Shown in pieces: positions 16,138 through 24,721 of a stretch of DNA of 55,641 nucleotides. Origin of the DNA: Roseburia sp. Lineage in GTDB: Bacteria > Bacillota > Clostridia > Lachnospirales > Lachnospiraceae. The DNA is taken from positions 1 through 55,641 of the forward strand of contig JAMPFC010000006.1 in assembly GCA_023664685.1 (NCBI GenBank), given 5' to 3'. The position numbers and the translations under genes are program-made. The first letter of the stretch is position 1. Each line of letters begins with the position of its first letter. The notes below the pieces were generated by a model. That model saw only the letters and a list, made by a program, of their open reading frames with translations, ran no database searches and was not told the origin of the DNA.

Positions 16138-17550
16138 ATGGAAATAACGGTTCATGCAGCACCCGGGAACAAAACGAATATTCTCGACCTGATCGAAAAG
16201 CAGCACCAGATCGCCCTTCCCTGCAACTGTCACGGTGCCAATACCTGCGGCGGAAAGCAGTATGATTTTCCATGCTCTCTGATCCCAAAAGAAGATATGA
16301 CCGTATCGATTCCCGAGCAAAAAAATTTCTCCGGTCTATCTTTGGAAACCACACAAACTTCAGCGCATCTGCCGGATGCCCTCTTGATCGATCTCGGAAC
16401 GACGACGGTCGCAATGGTCTGGTATAACACCGAACACCAGACGGTCTTTTACTCAGAAGTATTTCCAAATCCGCAGCTTCCTTTTGGCGCCGATGTCATA
16501 AGCCGCATCAAATACGATGTCGAACCGGCTCATAAGCACACATTAAAAAATATCATCTGCGAGGAACTCTCCGGACGATATGATGCTGTCGTTGCCAGAC
16601 ACAAAAACATCTGCCTCCGGACGTGTCTCATCGGTGGAAATACAACGATGCTCCATCTGCTTTGCGGCCTTTCCCTAAAAGGTATGACAGGCGTGCCATT
16701 TTCCCCCTGTTCTGACCTCTCTATGAGCTTTGAGAGAAAATCCGGTGACACAGAGGTCATTCTGCTTCCGTGGCTGTCAGCTTTTATCGGCGGCGATATC
16801 CTCTCCGGGATGCTTTATCTGGATTTTGACAAACGCTCCGATACATGTCTCCTCGCTGACCTCGGAACAAATGGCGAGTTAGCCCTTTTATACAAAAACC
16901 AAATTTATACTGCCGGAACAGCTGCCGGGCCGGCTTTTGAAGGCGGCGGTCTGACAGACGGTTCTCCCGCTGTACCGGGCGCTGTCTGTGACGTCACGCT
17001 CAGCCGAGGCATACCACGTCTCCAGACGATCGGAAATAAACTGCCTACAGGAATCTGCGGAAGCGGCGCCATCAGCATCCTCTCTGAACTGCTGTCCGGC
17101 GGCTATATGGACTCCGCCGGCATTCTCACCTCAAAATTTCCGGAAGAAGGGCTTGTGATCTGCAAGCGCATGGGACAAAAAGACGTCATTTTTACCGCTG
17201 ATGACGTGCGCCAGATGCAGCTTGCCATCGCCGCCATCGGTGCCGGAATCGATACCCTCTGCCACAAAGCCGGAATCCAGCCAGCACAGATCGGACACCT
17301 GTATCTAGCCGGTGGTCTGGGTCATCATATCAATATCCAAAAAGCCGCTCTGACCGGATTATTCTCGGATACCAGTCTTTCAAACGTGACCTCTGTCGGA
17401 AACAGCTGCCTCCACGGGCTCGCCGCCCTAAGCAGTTCTACGCATCTTCTCTGGGAACGCACAAAAAGTATTCGGCAGATTTCAAAAGAGATCACCCTCG
17501 CCGATGATAATTTCTTTCAAAAACAGTTTATCCGCCATATGACTTACTGA
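16138..17550 (+). CDS. RACE-type ASKHA ATPase (DUF4445, corrinoid activation) with degenerate ferredoxin domain
   Basis: A 470-residue protein. The C-terminal 350 residues match DUF4445/ASKHA proteins that reductively activate corrinoid enzymes: LIDLGTTTVAMVW, CLADLGTNGELALLY, ICGSGAISILSELL and YLAGGLGHHINIQKA, the phosphate and adenosine loops of the fold. The N-terminal 75 residues resemble the beta-grasp [2Fe-2S] domain but have LPCNCHGANTCGGKQ, where the family normally has C-x5-C-x2-C. One usual cluster ligand therefore seems to be missing, so electron delivery may differ. The start is at ATG 16138 with AAAGGAG. No corrinoid methyltransferase is in the window, so the partner is unknown. 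The stop overlaps the convergent FHA gene by 7 bases. Confidence 0.85.
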   Translation: MEITVHAAPGNKTNILDLIEKQHQIALPCNCHGANTCGGKQYDFPCSLIPKEDMTVSIPEQKNFSGLSLETTQTSAHLPDALLIDLGTTTVAMVWYNTEHQTVFYSEVFPNPQLPFGADVISRIKYDVEPAHKHTLKNIICEELSGRYDAVVARHKNICLRTCLIGGNTTMLHLLCGLSLKGMTGVPFSPCSDLSMSFERKSGDTEVILLPWLSAFIGGDILSGMLYLDFDKRSDTCLLADLGTNGELALLYKNQIYTAGTAAGPAFEGGGLTDGSPAVPGAVCDVTLSRGIPRLQTIGNKLPTGICGSGAISILSELLSGGYMDSAGILTSKFPEEGLVICKRMGQKDVIFTADDVRQMQLAIAAIGAGIDTLCHKAGIQPAQIGHLYLAGGLGHHINIQKAALTGLFSDTSLSNVTSVGNSCLHGLAALSSSTHLLWERTKSIRQISKEITLADDNFFQKQFIRHMTY

Positions 17551-18833
17551 TATAACTCTGCTCTATAGTATATGGAAGAAATCCCGATCATATCCCCATT
17601 TTCGACCCGGCATCTCTCCCACGGAACCAACTGTTTTTCATTCAAAAATGTTCCATTTGTCGAGTCCTGATCAATCAAAAATACACCGTTCTCTTCCATT
17701 ACGATTTTGGCATGCAGCCTGCTCACCTCTCCGTCTCCTATGATTCCATCCGCTTTCGCCGGATTTTTTCCAATGAAAAATGGACTGCTCCTGACCTTGA
17801 TCTCCTCCCTCTGCCAGTCATCCGGTACGAGATTCAGATGCCACGCGTCATGTCCCTGCTTTTCCAATACCACCGTCTCATCCGAATCCGAAGCGGCGCC
17901 GATAAGTACCTCCGTCTTATCCAGATCGTCTTCCAAAACTTCTTCTTTCTGTTCTGCTTTTTCCCTTCTGATCAGATATCCCTCTGCCGTGGCAAGAACA
18001 AGCGCAAACACAACAACCCGCTTCACATCCCACTCGCCTGTCAGCGGCTTTACAAGCAGACCCGATTTCACCATGACAACCGTCAGAAAAAATCCGGCCG
18101 CCAGAAAGAGAATCGTTTTTCCCGGTGCTTTTACCGGTTTCTGCCGGCTTTCCTGCTTGCCATCCGGCATATACGTTTCCTGTTTCTTCCGCTCTTCTTG
18201 TGCTTCCTTCTTCTGGTCTGCTGTTTTTCTTTCTTCTATATAATGTGGCGGCTTATCCTCTCTATGCCCGCTGTACTGCTGCCTGCCCGAAGCCTTTGTA
18301 TTTTCCCCGACAAAATCGGATAACTTTTTGAGGTTAAAATGACCATCTCGGGTAAGCCGGTGCATTTCATACACAAGAAAGACCAATTCTCTGTCCCGGT
18401 GATTCATCGTATCCATAAAACCTTCAAGCAGCTTGGAAATCCCATCCGCCACATCCGAATCAAAACCATCCAGATAGATCACCTTAAGCTTCTTTTTTTC
18501 CTCGTCATAAAACATATAATCATTTCTAAGAAGCAGATTTCTCCCATCCAAAAAGTACTCTGCGCACCGGTTTAAAATATCCGTGAGCTGCCTGATCAAC
18601 TCCAGAAATTCCTGCGATGTAAAAACTTTTCTTTCAAACAGTTCCGAAACAGACATCATATCCCCCGCCTGATACATCAGTCGGGTCTCGCTGTCTACAT
18701 GATGTATTTCCGCCCCCATGATTCCCTCTACCTCGTTGTATTTGAGCATCTCCGTCCCAAAATACCCACTGTCTTTTTCTACCATGATCCTCACAAATCT
18801 TCCGGTAAGCTCCTGCACGACATCAACTCTCAT
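17544..18833 (-). CDS. DUF6382 and FHA domain membrane protein, last gene of the Tad locus
   Basis: A 429-residue protein. Residues 1-175 match the DUF6382 type found in Clostridia (LTGRFVRIMVEKD, SEDSxLMYQAGD-like, LRNDYMFYDEEKKKL). A basic linker follows, then two TM helices at about 235-285. The C-terminal 90 residues are an FHA domain: FFIGKNPAKADGIIGDGEVS, RLHAKI and DQDSTNGTFLN, the phosphothreonine-binding loops. It most likely reads a phosphorylation signal at the membrane and links it to pilus assembly. The kinase is not in the window. The ribosome site is TGGAGG. It follows the TadE-like gene by 12 bases and ends the operon. Confidence 0.85.
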   Translation of the reverse strand: MRVDVVQELTGRFVRIMVEKDSGYFGTEMLKYNEVEGIMGAEIHHVDSETRLMYQAGDMMSVSELFERKVFTSQEFLELIRQLTDILNRCAEYFLDGRNLLLRNDYMFYDEEKKKLKVIYLDGFDSDVADGISKLLEGFMDTMNHRDRELVFLVYEMHRLTRDGHFNLKKLSDFVGENTKASGRQQYSGHREDKPPHYIEERKTADQKKEAQEERKKQETYMPDGKQESRQKPVKAPGKTILFLAAGFFLTVVMVKSGLLVKPLTGEWDVKRVVVFALVLATAEGYLIRREKAEQKEEVLEDDLDKTEVLIGAASDSDETVVLEKQGHDAWHLNLVPDDWQREEIKVRSSPFFIGKNPAKADGIIGDGEVSRLHAKIVMEENGVFLIDQDSTNGTFLNEKQLVPWERCRVENGDMIGISSIYYRAELYQ

Positions 18834-18845
18834 ACTGTTCCTCCA

Positions 18846-19289
18846 TTATTTTAATATATCTTCCGCCGCTTCGCTGTCCCACATGTAATACGACGGAAAA
18901 ATCTTTTCATGCGATAAATGCACCTGTTTTCCGTCCTCACCTGTCAGCATCTTTTTGAGAAAGGGAATCTGGATATCCACACAGAACAAAACCTCTGCCG
19001 AGACAGATAAAAGGCTCTTTTTGACAGACACCTCCCTGACCTGCGAAATCATCAGATGTTCCTCCAGATAATCCCTGAGTCGGGAAGCGGTCTCCCTCTC
19101 CTCCCAATCTTTTCCATTTTCCACGGTCTTCTCCAAAAAACTCTCCCCGAGCGAATAAACCGCAGTCCGGTCATGCGCATACAGCGACAGATAGCACACA
19201 GCAAAAAGAACCCATACCGTAATACTCATAACAAACACTGCCTCCACGGTAAAAGATGCAGTCTGATTTTTTAACTGAATAATTTCCAT
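18846..19289 (-). CDS. TadE-like pilus protein
   Basis: A 147-residue protein from ATG 19289 (GGAG, 9 bases upstream). The N-terminus, NQTASFTVEAVFVMSITVW, has the TadE pattern: a prepilin-like site with a hydrophobic helix and glutamate at +5 (A-S-F-T-V-E-A). The remainder is a soluble domain with charged helices and SAEVLFCVDIQIPFLKKML. TadE-family pseudopilins are processed by the prepilin peptidase and help assemble the Flp pilus. It overlaps the end of the upstream prepilin peptidase gene by about 19 bases. Confidence 0.75.
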   Translation of the reverse strand: MEIIQLKNQTASFTVEAVFVMSITVWVLFAVCYLSLYAHDRTAVYSLGESFLEKTVENGKDWEERETASRLRDYLEEHLMISQVREVSVKKSLLSVSAEVLFCVDIQIPFLKKMLTGEDGKQVHLSHEKIFPSYYMWDSEAAEDILK

Positions 19290-19720
19290 AAGCACATCAC
19301 TCCATATCCGGCAAAGATAAACGGGACAAATGGCATCGTATCCTTTCTTCCCACACGCCGGAATAGTATCAGGCAGACGCCTGTCACCGCCGCAAAAATA
19401 AGCGAAAGAAATAAAAGAATACTATTTTCAAAAAAGCCAAGCACCGTTCCGCTCACGATAAATACAATTCCGTCGCCAGTTCCAATCTGGCCACGTGTTA
19501 TTTTACTTAAGCCGGTCAGAAAAAGCCCGACCGTCACACCGCTAAACGCCAGATACCAAACCTCCTCCCCGCACAAGATCCGGCATGTCTGACATACCGC
19601 TAGCACTGCGAGCGTCAACAGGGAAATTCCCATCTGTATTTCCCTGTTCCGGATATCATAAACTGCCATCAATAAAAGATAAATCCCCAATATAACACCA
19701 CCTGCTGTTTTTATCGTCAT
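19271..19720 (-). CDS. A24-type prepilin peptidase (TadV/CpaA-like)
   Basis: A 149-residue polytopic membrane protein. ATG 19720 is chosen because it forms an ATGA overlap with the stop of the upstream gene and has AAAGGA before it. Catalytic aspartates of A24 peptidases are visible: LLLMAVYDIRNREIQMG (D about residue 17) and GQIGTGDGIVF, the G-x-G-D motif. It has five to six TM helices and is of the short type that lacks the methylase domain. It would cleave and possibly mature Flp and TadE-like prepilins. A second A24 gene lies at the 5' end of the same operon, so the locus has two. Confidence 0.85.
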   Translation of the reverse strand: MTIKTAGGVILGIYLLLMAVYDIRNREIQMGISLLTLAVLAVCQTCRILCGEEVWYLAFSGVTVGLFLTGLSKITRGQIGTGDGIVFIVSGTVLGFFENSILLFLSLIFAAVTGVCLILFRRVGRKDTMPFVPFIFAGYGVMCLWKLFS

Positions 19721-20472
19721 CCCTGATCCTTTCCGCATTTTGAGCAGGGCAGTCTGCCCCCTGCCTCCGCTAACGTCGTTTCCTGTATACTCCTTTTTAT
19801 TTTTTTACATGTCCGGCTGAGATGAAAGCGATCCCCGTAATTGCAGATAAATACCGTTTGCGCATCCGTCAAAATGCCCTCTCCGGCGCAGCTTTCACAC
19901 GCATAATACTTCGCCCCGCTCTCACTTCTTATATGCTCCAGATCGCCATATGTGGTCTGCGATATACTAAGTTTTAGATACGGACACTCCAGATTCGCGT
20001 GATACACCCGCCCTGTTTTGGTGATGTACACAATCTTCTCACCATCCACGTCTTCCTCTTCCATTCTTGTCTCTACTCCGGTAAATGCCCTCGTCCGGTA
20101 TCTGTGGCTGAAAGAAAACGCTTTGTGGGAAATGACAGGAAACGGAATCCGGATGCTGTAATCCGCGATCAGATCGATCTCATCTGTCTCCGAATCAAAC
20201 CGTGAGCGCATCATGCTGATCATTGCTCCGCTCTCCCCTGCATACTGCATTATTTTAGCTGTCATATACCCCCTGCTCACCACCGCCTCTGCTCGGGATG
20301 CCGCATATTCCACAGATATTTCTCGTCCCGTCCTTATAAGTGCCTGCTCGGTCTCCTCTTCATATAAAAGCAGCTTATTGATATAAATTATACAAAGCGC
20401 TGCAAAGAGAAATAATGGGAGGACAAGTGATGCCTCTACCGTAAGGGACGCTGTACGATATCCTTTTCTCAA
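19717..20472 (-). CDS. TadE-like pilus protein with two HC-CxxC metal-binding modules
   Basis: A 251-residue protein starting at TTG 20472 (AAGGG, 6 bases upstream). The N-terminus, RTASLTVEASLVLPLFLF, is a TadE-type pseudopilin start with Glu at +5. The C-terminal 110 residues hold two successive modules of the pattern H-x4/5-C ... C-x2-C: VYHANLECPYL with YYACESCAG, and RFHLSRTCKKI with LPCSKCG. This is like the Ada/ComE-type zinc-binding motif seen in secreted proteins. It is therefore probably an exported, metal-binding minor pilin. A 194-base non-coding gap with a large inverted repeat precedes it. Confidence 0.8.
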   Translation of the reverse strand: MRKGYRTASLTVEASLVLPLFLFAALCIIYINKLLLYEEETEQALIRTGREISVEYAASRAEAVVSRGYMTAKIMQYAGESGAMISMMRSRFDSETDEIDLIADYSIRIPFPVISHKAFSFSHRYRTRAFTGVETRMEEEDVDGEKIVYITKTGRVYHANLECPYLKLSISQTTYGDLEHIRSESGAKYYACESCAGEGILTDAQTVFICNYGDRFHLSRTCKKIKRSIQETTLAEAGGRLPCSKCGKDQG

Positions 20473-20541
20473 AATATCCCTTCTTTCCCGGCCGTAACCG
20501 TTTTTGTCTGTTTCGTTCCAAAGCTTCGTTTAAAAAGGAGG

Positions 20542-20643
20542 CTCGGGATGGGAAAGGGTATTCTATTAAATATGTATGATCGGCGGTTTCCTCCTGACTT
20601 TGGTAGTTATTTTTTTGCATAGAATACCCTTTCTCACCCCGAT
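20542..20643. repeat. 25-bp inverted repeat in the Tad operon
   Basis: Arms 20542-20566 and 20619-20643 match at 22 of 25 positions when one is reverse-complemented, sharing AGAAAGGGTATTCTAT-type cores. The loop is 52 bases. In the minus-strand mRNA it would form a long hairpin between the DUF5702 gene and the TadE-like gene, where it may control processing or relative expression. Confidence 0.65.
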
Positions 20644-20666
20644 ATCGCTTGATGACGCTAATCTTC

Positions 20667-22664
20667 TCATTCACTGACATAGCCAGCCTGCAGAATCACC
20701 TCCTGCCCAAACCACTCCTTCTCCCGTTTAAGCACATTTTGGATAAAAGGGAGTTGGAAAAATTTGGTTGGAAAGAAAAATTCCCCTCTGACACAAAATG
20801 AACTCACACAGACCCCCAGATTGAAGCCTTTAAAATAATTATCTTTTATGTTCCACTCCATAAGATCCATCATCCGGCAGCACACAGTCTGGCTCTGGTT
20901 TCCAAGCATAAACAACATTAAATACTGCTCATAATCAAGTCCGCCCCCGACGGAATCCGAAAGCTTCTTTGCCTTCTCCATAACAAATTGGTGGCTGATC
21001 CGGTAAAGCTCCGGAAACTCCACAACCATATCCTTCTCTGTTTTCAGGATCGGCACTTTCTTATTCTGGAGAAGCGCCGCCACATCTACTAGTGATTCCG
21101 TCATTCCCCACAACACGATGAACAACGTCTGGGTAAACCGGATAAGAGGTTCCATCCCCGTAAATCCGACTACTGCCAGTGCCGCCGCATGCGCTGTCTC
21201 CCTTTTGGAAGAAGACGAAAAGATCAAAGCTGTATTTACTACCGTCCGCATCAGCACCAACCGGTTTATGACCTGTTCGAGATTCTCCCGGTCACTTTCG
21301 CCCCCGCACACGATATATTCCCACTCATAATCCAGACGTTTTTCCATCTTCCCTGTCGGATGACTGACGCTTGAAAAAAATTTTTTGAGATACTCAAAAA
21401 GCAGATAATCCGTCATAGATGCTGTGGCGAAATCCTTTACTGCCCCTTGAAGGTCAAGCTCTTCGTTTTCTGCAAAATCCTGCACATCTTTTGCATAGTC
21501 ATTGTCCTCTTCCTTACTTCCATACAGTTTTTTATAATTATCTGCATGTTTAGTTTTCTTTTTTGATATTTTTTCCGTGTCCTCTACGACAAGCCGGGAC
21601 AAGCCCCCCGAAATCGCATCCTTAAAGGAGTCCATCGGGTTAGGGGCGCCACCCTCCTCTCCGATTCCCGAATAGGAAAACCGGACGCCAGATGTGTCGT
21701 ATCCCTTCCAGAGCTGTTTTAACTCGGATACATGCTCTTTGGTCAGAGATTCTCCAAGTATCTTCTCCGTCTCTCGGAATATCCGCAGATTCGATGCCAA
21801 AAAGGCTGCCGCATCACCGCCCAGATTTTGCTTTGATAGATTTTCTCCACAATCCTTTACGGCCTGTAATGCCTGTTCTGCCTTGTTCACCGCCTGTTTT
21901 ACCTGCGTCAGAAACTTATTTTTTTGTGCCGGGTTCTGCGCTGCCTGTTCGATCATTTCCTCCGCATTGACCAGACGTTTTTTTACCACACGCCAGACAG
22001 AAGCCTCTGTTATTCCAAAATCTTCTGCCCGGCACTCTCCAAAGTAAAACATTTTTACAAAATATGTACTTGCGGAAATCTCTCCTCCGGAATACTTCAC
22101 CCCATCGATCCATTTCATAAGTTGGAGCATTTTCCCATCCTGAGCTGCCGCCTCTTTTTCCTCTTTCACCTTCTGGTCAAGCTCACTGGCAGACTCCCCG
22201 ATTTGTTCCGCCGGTTCCGTACTTCCCCGAAACTTGTCAAAAGCATCGGAGGCAATACTCCTTTTCATATAGTCTGCGATCTGGCGTTTTAACTCTTCCC
22301 CGCCATCATCTCCCATATATTTTTTCTGCTCCGCCACAACATTCGTGAGCGCCCCGTCATACAGGTCTGTCCCTCTTCCGGCTATCCCCTCTGTCTCCAA
22401 CGCATCCGCCGCATATTCTGCGATACTTTTCTCAAACGATTTTCCGGCGTCTTCGATAAAAAACAGATGATACTCTTCATAGAGCGGCCTGCTGTACTCT
22501 GTCAAAAGGCTGTCTGTCGCAGCGCGCAACGTATGCCTCCCATAAACCCGGCACACCTTTCCTCTTGTCACCTCAACCATCGTGCCTAAAAGCGCCATGA
22601 TGATAAGCAGTGTCAAGGACAGAAAAACGGTAATTCCCGCCGGTTGGTTATTTTTCTTTGTCAT
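20667..22664 (-). CDS. DUF5702-type Tad locus protein (TadG-like)
   Basis: The start is placed at ATG 22664, which gives MTKKNNQPAGITVFLSLTLL, a hydrophobic N-terminal helix of the kind shared by DUF5702/TadG proteins. The longer frame to 22751 overlaps the Flp gene and lacks this sense. The 665-residue product has a single N-terminal TM helix and a long helical extracellular part rich in Ala, Glu and Lys (AAQNPAQKNKFLTQ, LSKQNLGGDAAAF), with a second hydrophobic segment at about 545-575. In the Tad family such proteins are secreted or envelope-spanning and needed for pilus biogenesis. The exact role is not known. It starts 17 bases inside the end of the Flp gene. Confidence 0.75.
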   Translation of the reverse strand: MTKKNNQPAGITVFLSLTLLIIMALLGTMVEVTRGKVCRVYGRHTLRAATDSLLTEYSRPLYEEYHLFFIEDAGKSFEKSIAEYAADALETEGIAGRGTDLYDGALTNVVAEQKKYMGDDGGEELKRQIADYMKRSIASDAFDKFRGSTEPAEQIGESASELDQKVKEEKEAAAQDGKMLQLMKWIDGVKYSGGEISASTYFVKMFYFGECRAEDFGITEASVWRVVKKRLVNAEEMIEQAAQNPAQKNKFLTQVKQAVNKAEQALQAVKDCGENLSKQNLGGDAAAFLASNLRIFRETEKILGESLTKEHVSELKQLWKGYDTSGVRFSYSGIGEEGGAPNPMDSFKDAISGGLSRLVVEDTEKISKKKTKHADNYKKLYGSKEEDNDYAKDVQDFAENEELDLQGAVKDFATASMTDYLLFEYLKKFFSSVSHPTGKMEKRLDYEWEYIVCGGESDRENLEQVINRLVLMRTVVNTALIFSSSSKRETAHAAALAVVGFTGMEPLIRFTQTLFIVLWGMTESLVDVAALLQNKKVPILKTEKDMVVEFPELYRISHQFVMEKAKKLSDSVGGGLDYEQYLMLFMLGNQSQTVCCRMMDLMEWNIKDNYFKGFNLGVCVSSFCVRGEFFFPTKFFQLPFIQNVLKREKEWFGQEVILQAGYVSE

Positions 22665-22836
22665 TTCCAATAATACTCCCCGAGTCCGCATCAAATGTTT
22701 GAAATGCCTTTTCCACCACACCTGTAATCTTGTCCTTAAACAATAAGACAAGTGCGATCAGAACGACAAGGATTAATATGATCTCCACAACTCCGATTCC
22801 GTCTTCCTCCTGCCAAAATTCAACAAAATACTTCAT
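22648..22836 (-). CDS. Flp1-type IVb pilin
   Basis: A 62-residue prepilin with AAGGAGG before ATG 22836. A short leader (MKYFVEFWQEEDG) ends in a glycine, followed by IGVVEIILILVVLIALVLLF, with glutamate at +5 and a 20-residue hydrophobic helix. A short polar tail follows. This matches the putative Flagellin/Flp1-like (PF16982) pilin group and should be the main subunit of the Flp pilus. It is flanked by TadC-like and DUF5702 genes. Confidence 0.9.
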   Translation of the reverse strand: MKYFVEFWQEEDGIGVVEIILILVVLIALVLLFKDKITGVVEKAFQTFDADSGSIIGNDKEK

Positions 22837-22851
22837 ACTCTTTTTTCCTCC

Positions 22852-23940
22852 TTACATTGTCATAAATGCCGGGACGATAATGATCGCCATTACGACCCCG
22901 AGCATCAGCACCATCGGAAGAAGCAGTTTTGTCCCTGCTGTCTCTCCCATGATCTTTACGGTTTCCTTGCGTTTCTCAAATGCTTCCATCGCCTCGATTT
23001 CAAGCAGTCTGGTCATATCTCCGGAGCCTTTCCGGATATTCTGGTTGATGATCGAGGAAAATCTAAGATAAGGAAGCTGCCGGCATCTTCTGCCAAAGGC
23101 TTCTACCGCCTCTGACTCCGATACCCCATGTTTCATTTCCTGAAACGAAACACTGATTTCCTCATATGCATATCTGCACTCACCCCCTTTCCCGAGCCGG
23201 TTTTTGTACTCTTCACAGAGCCGCTCAAAGCATCCTCGGATCGTAAGTCCGGCACTCAGAAGAAGCATGATCTTATTTACCAGTTCCGGATAATCAAGAA
23301 GAAGCTGATTCTCCCTCTCGCAAAGTTTCTCCTTCTGTTTCTTTTTCCATAAAAAAGGCAACAGGACAATTATAAGCAGCGACAGGTAAAACGCTGAAAA
23401 ATCTTTCTGATACTCTGGATCACAGTATTCTACCTTCTGCCCGGACACCATATCCGGAAGCTCGATCCGTTCCGCCCCGTTCTGGGACAAAACAGCCTCC
23501 TCCACCGCCTCCCTGATCTCCTCCAGAAGAAGTTCTCTTGGATCCGGTTCCTCTTCCTCTTGTACCTCATCCTCTGCCTCCCCTTCTTCTTCCCCAAGCT
23601 GCAGCGTCAACTCCTCCTCCGCAGCCCCCTCTTCGGTCTGCGCCTTTACCTCGAATGTAACCTGTTCTCGTTCGCCTGTATTCCGGATATACCTGCCTTC
23701 TGTGATCACTTTTTCCGGCGTCTCCCCGAAAAAACAGGCAAGAAACATCAGTCCCGAAGCGCAAACCGCCACAAGCAGTACAAAAACCCTCTGGCACCAG
23801 ATCTCTTCAAAAATTTTCTTTCTGTCCTGACGTCGGTAAAGGACTTCTACCGCCTCCTTCGTCCCCGAATCCCCCGCGATCAGTTTTTCCAGACGAAGCC
23901 ACCGGATCAGCTTTTTCATATATGGATAATATTTCTCCAT
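22852..23940 (-). CDS. tadC: TadC-like type II secretion F-domain protein
   Basis: A 362-residue inner-membrane platform protein. TM helices lie at about residues 48-66 and 178-196, and two more at the C-terminus (LLLPMVLMLGVVMAIIIVP). The cytoplasmic F-domain has LLLLDYPELVNKIMLLLSAG, then TIRGCFERL, then FSSIINQNIRKGSGDM and LLEIEAMEAFEKRKE, typical of T2SSF. An unusual insertion of about 70 very acidic residues (EEELTLQLGEEEGEAEDE and following) lies between the first two helices and would face outside. The ribosome site is TAGGAGG. It is preceded by TadB. Confidence 0.88.
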   Translation of the reverse strand: MEKYYPYMKKLIRWLRLEKLIAGDSGTKEAVEVLYRRQDRKKIFEEIWCQRVFVLLVAVCASGLMFLACFFGETPEKVITEGRYIRNTGEREQVTFEVKAQTEEGAAEEELTLQLGEEEGEAEDEVQEEEEPDPRELLLEEIREAVEEAVLSQNGAERIELPDMVSGQKVEYCDPEYQKDFSAFYLSLLIIVLLPFLWKKKQKEKLCERENQLLLDYPELVNKIMLLLSAGLTIRGCFERLCEEYKNRLGKGGECRYAYEEISVSFQEMKHGVSESEAVEAFGRRCRQLPYLRFSSIINQNIRKGSGDMTRLLEIEAMEAFEKRKETVKIMGETAGTKLLLPMVLMLGVVMAIIIVPAFMTM

Positions 23941-23952
23941 GCATCCTGCCTC

Positions 23953-24696
23953 CTAAAAATCAATCTTCATAATCCTCTGCCCCCACAGAAAAGCTCCCGC
24001 GTAAACGAGCAGCGCTCCCGTCATGACTGCGGCTCCTGCCGGATTCCGGTACAGCGGATCAAGAAATCCCGGAGAAAAAATCCGCAGATACACGATCATC
24101 AAAAGAGGAACCGCTGTCATACACCTTGATTCCATCTTTTTTCCAGACACTAGCGCATCGATCTCCCGTTTCATCTCAATCTTCTCTGAAATATTCGCCG
24201 AAGTCCGCCGCATGACTTGGACGATATTTCCTCCGGTCTTTTTCGCTGTCACCAGTATTTCTCCAAACAAAATGATATCCTCCACCCCACTCCTCATCCC
24301 CAGATCGCCGAGAAGTTTTTCGACCGGCACTTTTAGTTCCAGTTTGCGCACCAGATGCTCAAATTCTTTCCGGATGATATCGTCCTCCGAATACATGAGC
24401 GCCAAATCCTTTTTCGCCTGTCCCACAGCATTTTCCAGAGAATATCCTGCCGCCATCGCTGACACAAGGCTCTCCATCGCATCCTTAAACTGTACGGTCA
24501 GCTGCCATCTTCGTTTTTCGATCAGGGAGTGTTTGAATATTTTCAGAAAAAGGACTGCTGCCGGAACTGCCAGAAGCATACAGACAAGCGCATGGTCATA
24601 AAACAGCATCAGTATGACAAAACTTATGATTCCCCCGCCAAGCCCGTATTTCACAAGCTCTCTTTTCGTATACACATATCTGTTATAATCAATCAT
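23953..24696 (-). CDS. tadB: TadB-like type II secretion F-domain protein
   Basis: The start is placed at ATG 24696 (GGAG, 7 bases upstream), which gives MIDYNRYVYTKRELVKYGL. The 247-residue product has TM helices at about 20-60, then the F-domain (DAMESLVSAMAAGYSLENAV, GVEDIILFGEILVTAKKTGG), and C-terminal helices (AVPLLMIVYLRIFSP, AVMTGALLVYAGAFLW). TadB and TadC form the membrane platform for Flp export. It starts 26 bases after the CpaF ATPase stop. Confidence 0.88.
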   Translation of the reverse strand: MIDYNRYVYTKRELVKYGLGGGIISFVILMLFYDHALVCMLLAVPAAVLFLKIFKHSLIEKRRWQLTVQFKDAMESLVSAMAAGYSLENAVGQAKKDLALMYSEDDIIRKEFEHLVRKLELKVPVEKLLGDLGMRSGVEDIILFGEILVTAKKTGGNIVQVMRRTSANISEKIEMKREIDALVSGKKMESRCMTAVPLLMIVYLRIFSPGFLDPLYRNPAGAAVMTGALLVYAGAFLWGQRIMKIDF

Positions 24697-24721
24697 AGTA
24701 ATCTCCATTTTGAACAATTTT

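Noticed and set aside
20548-20622. Plus-strand 24-codon frame with AAAAAGGAGG before ATG
   Set aside because: Very short, antisense to the operon, and built almost entirely from the inverted-repeat arms, so the ribosome-site match is likely to be chance.
20375-20680. 101-residue minus-strand frame across the Tad gap
   Set aside because: Although an internal ATG has an AAAGGG before it, the frame overlaps the start of the TadE-like gene by about 100 bases, its last part reads as a shadow of that gene, and its codons are not typical. The inverted repeat explains the gap better.
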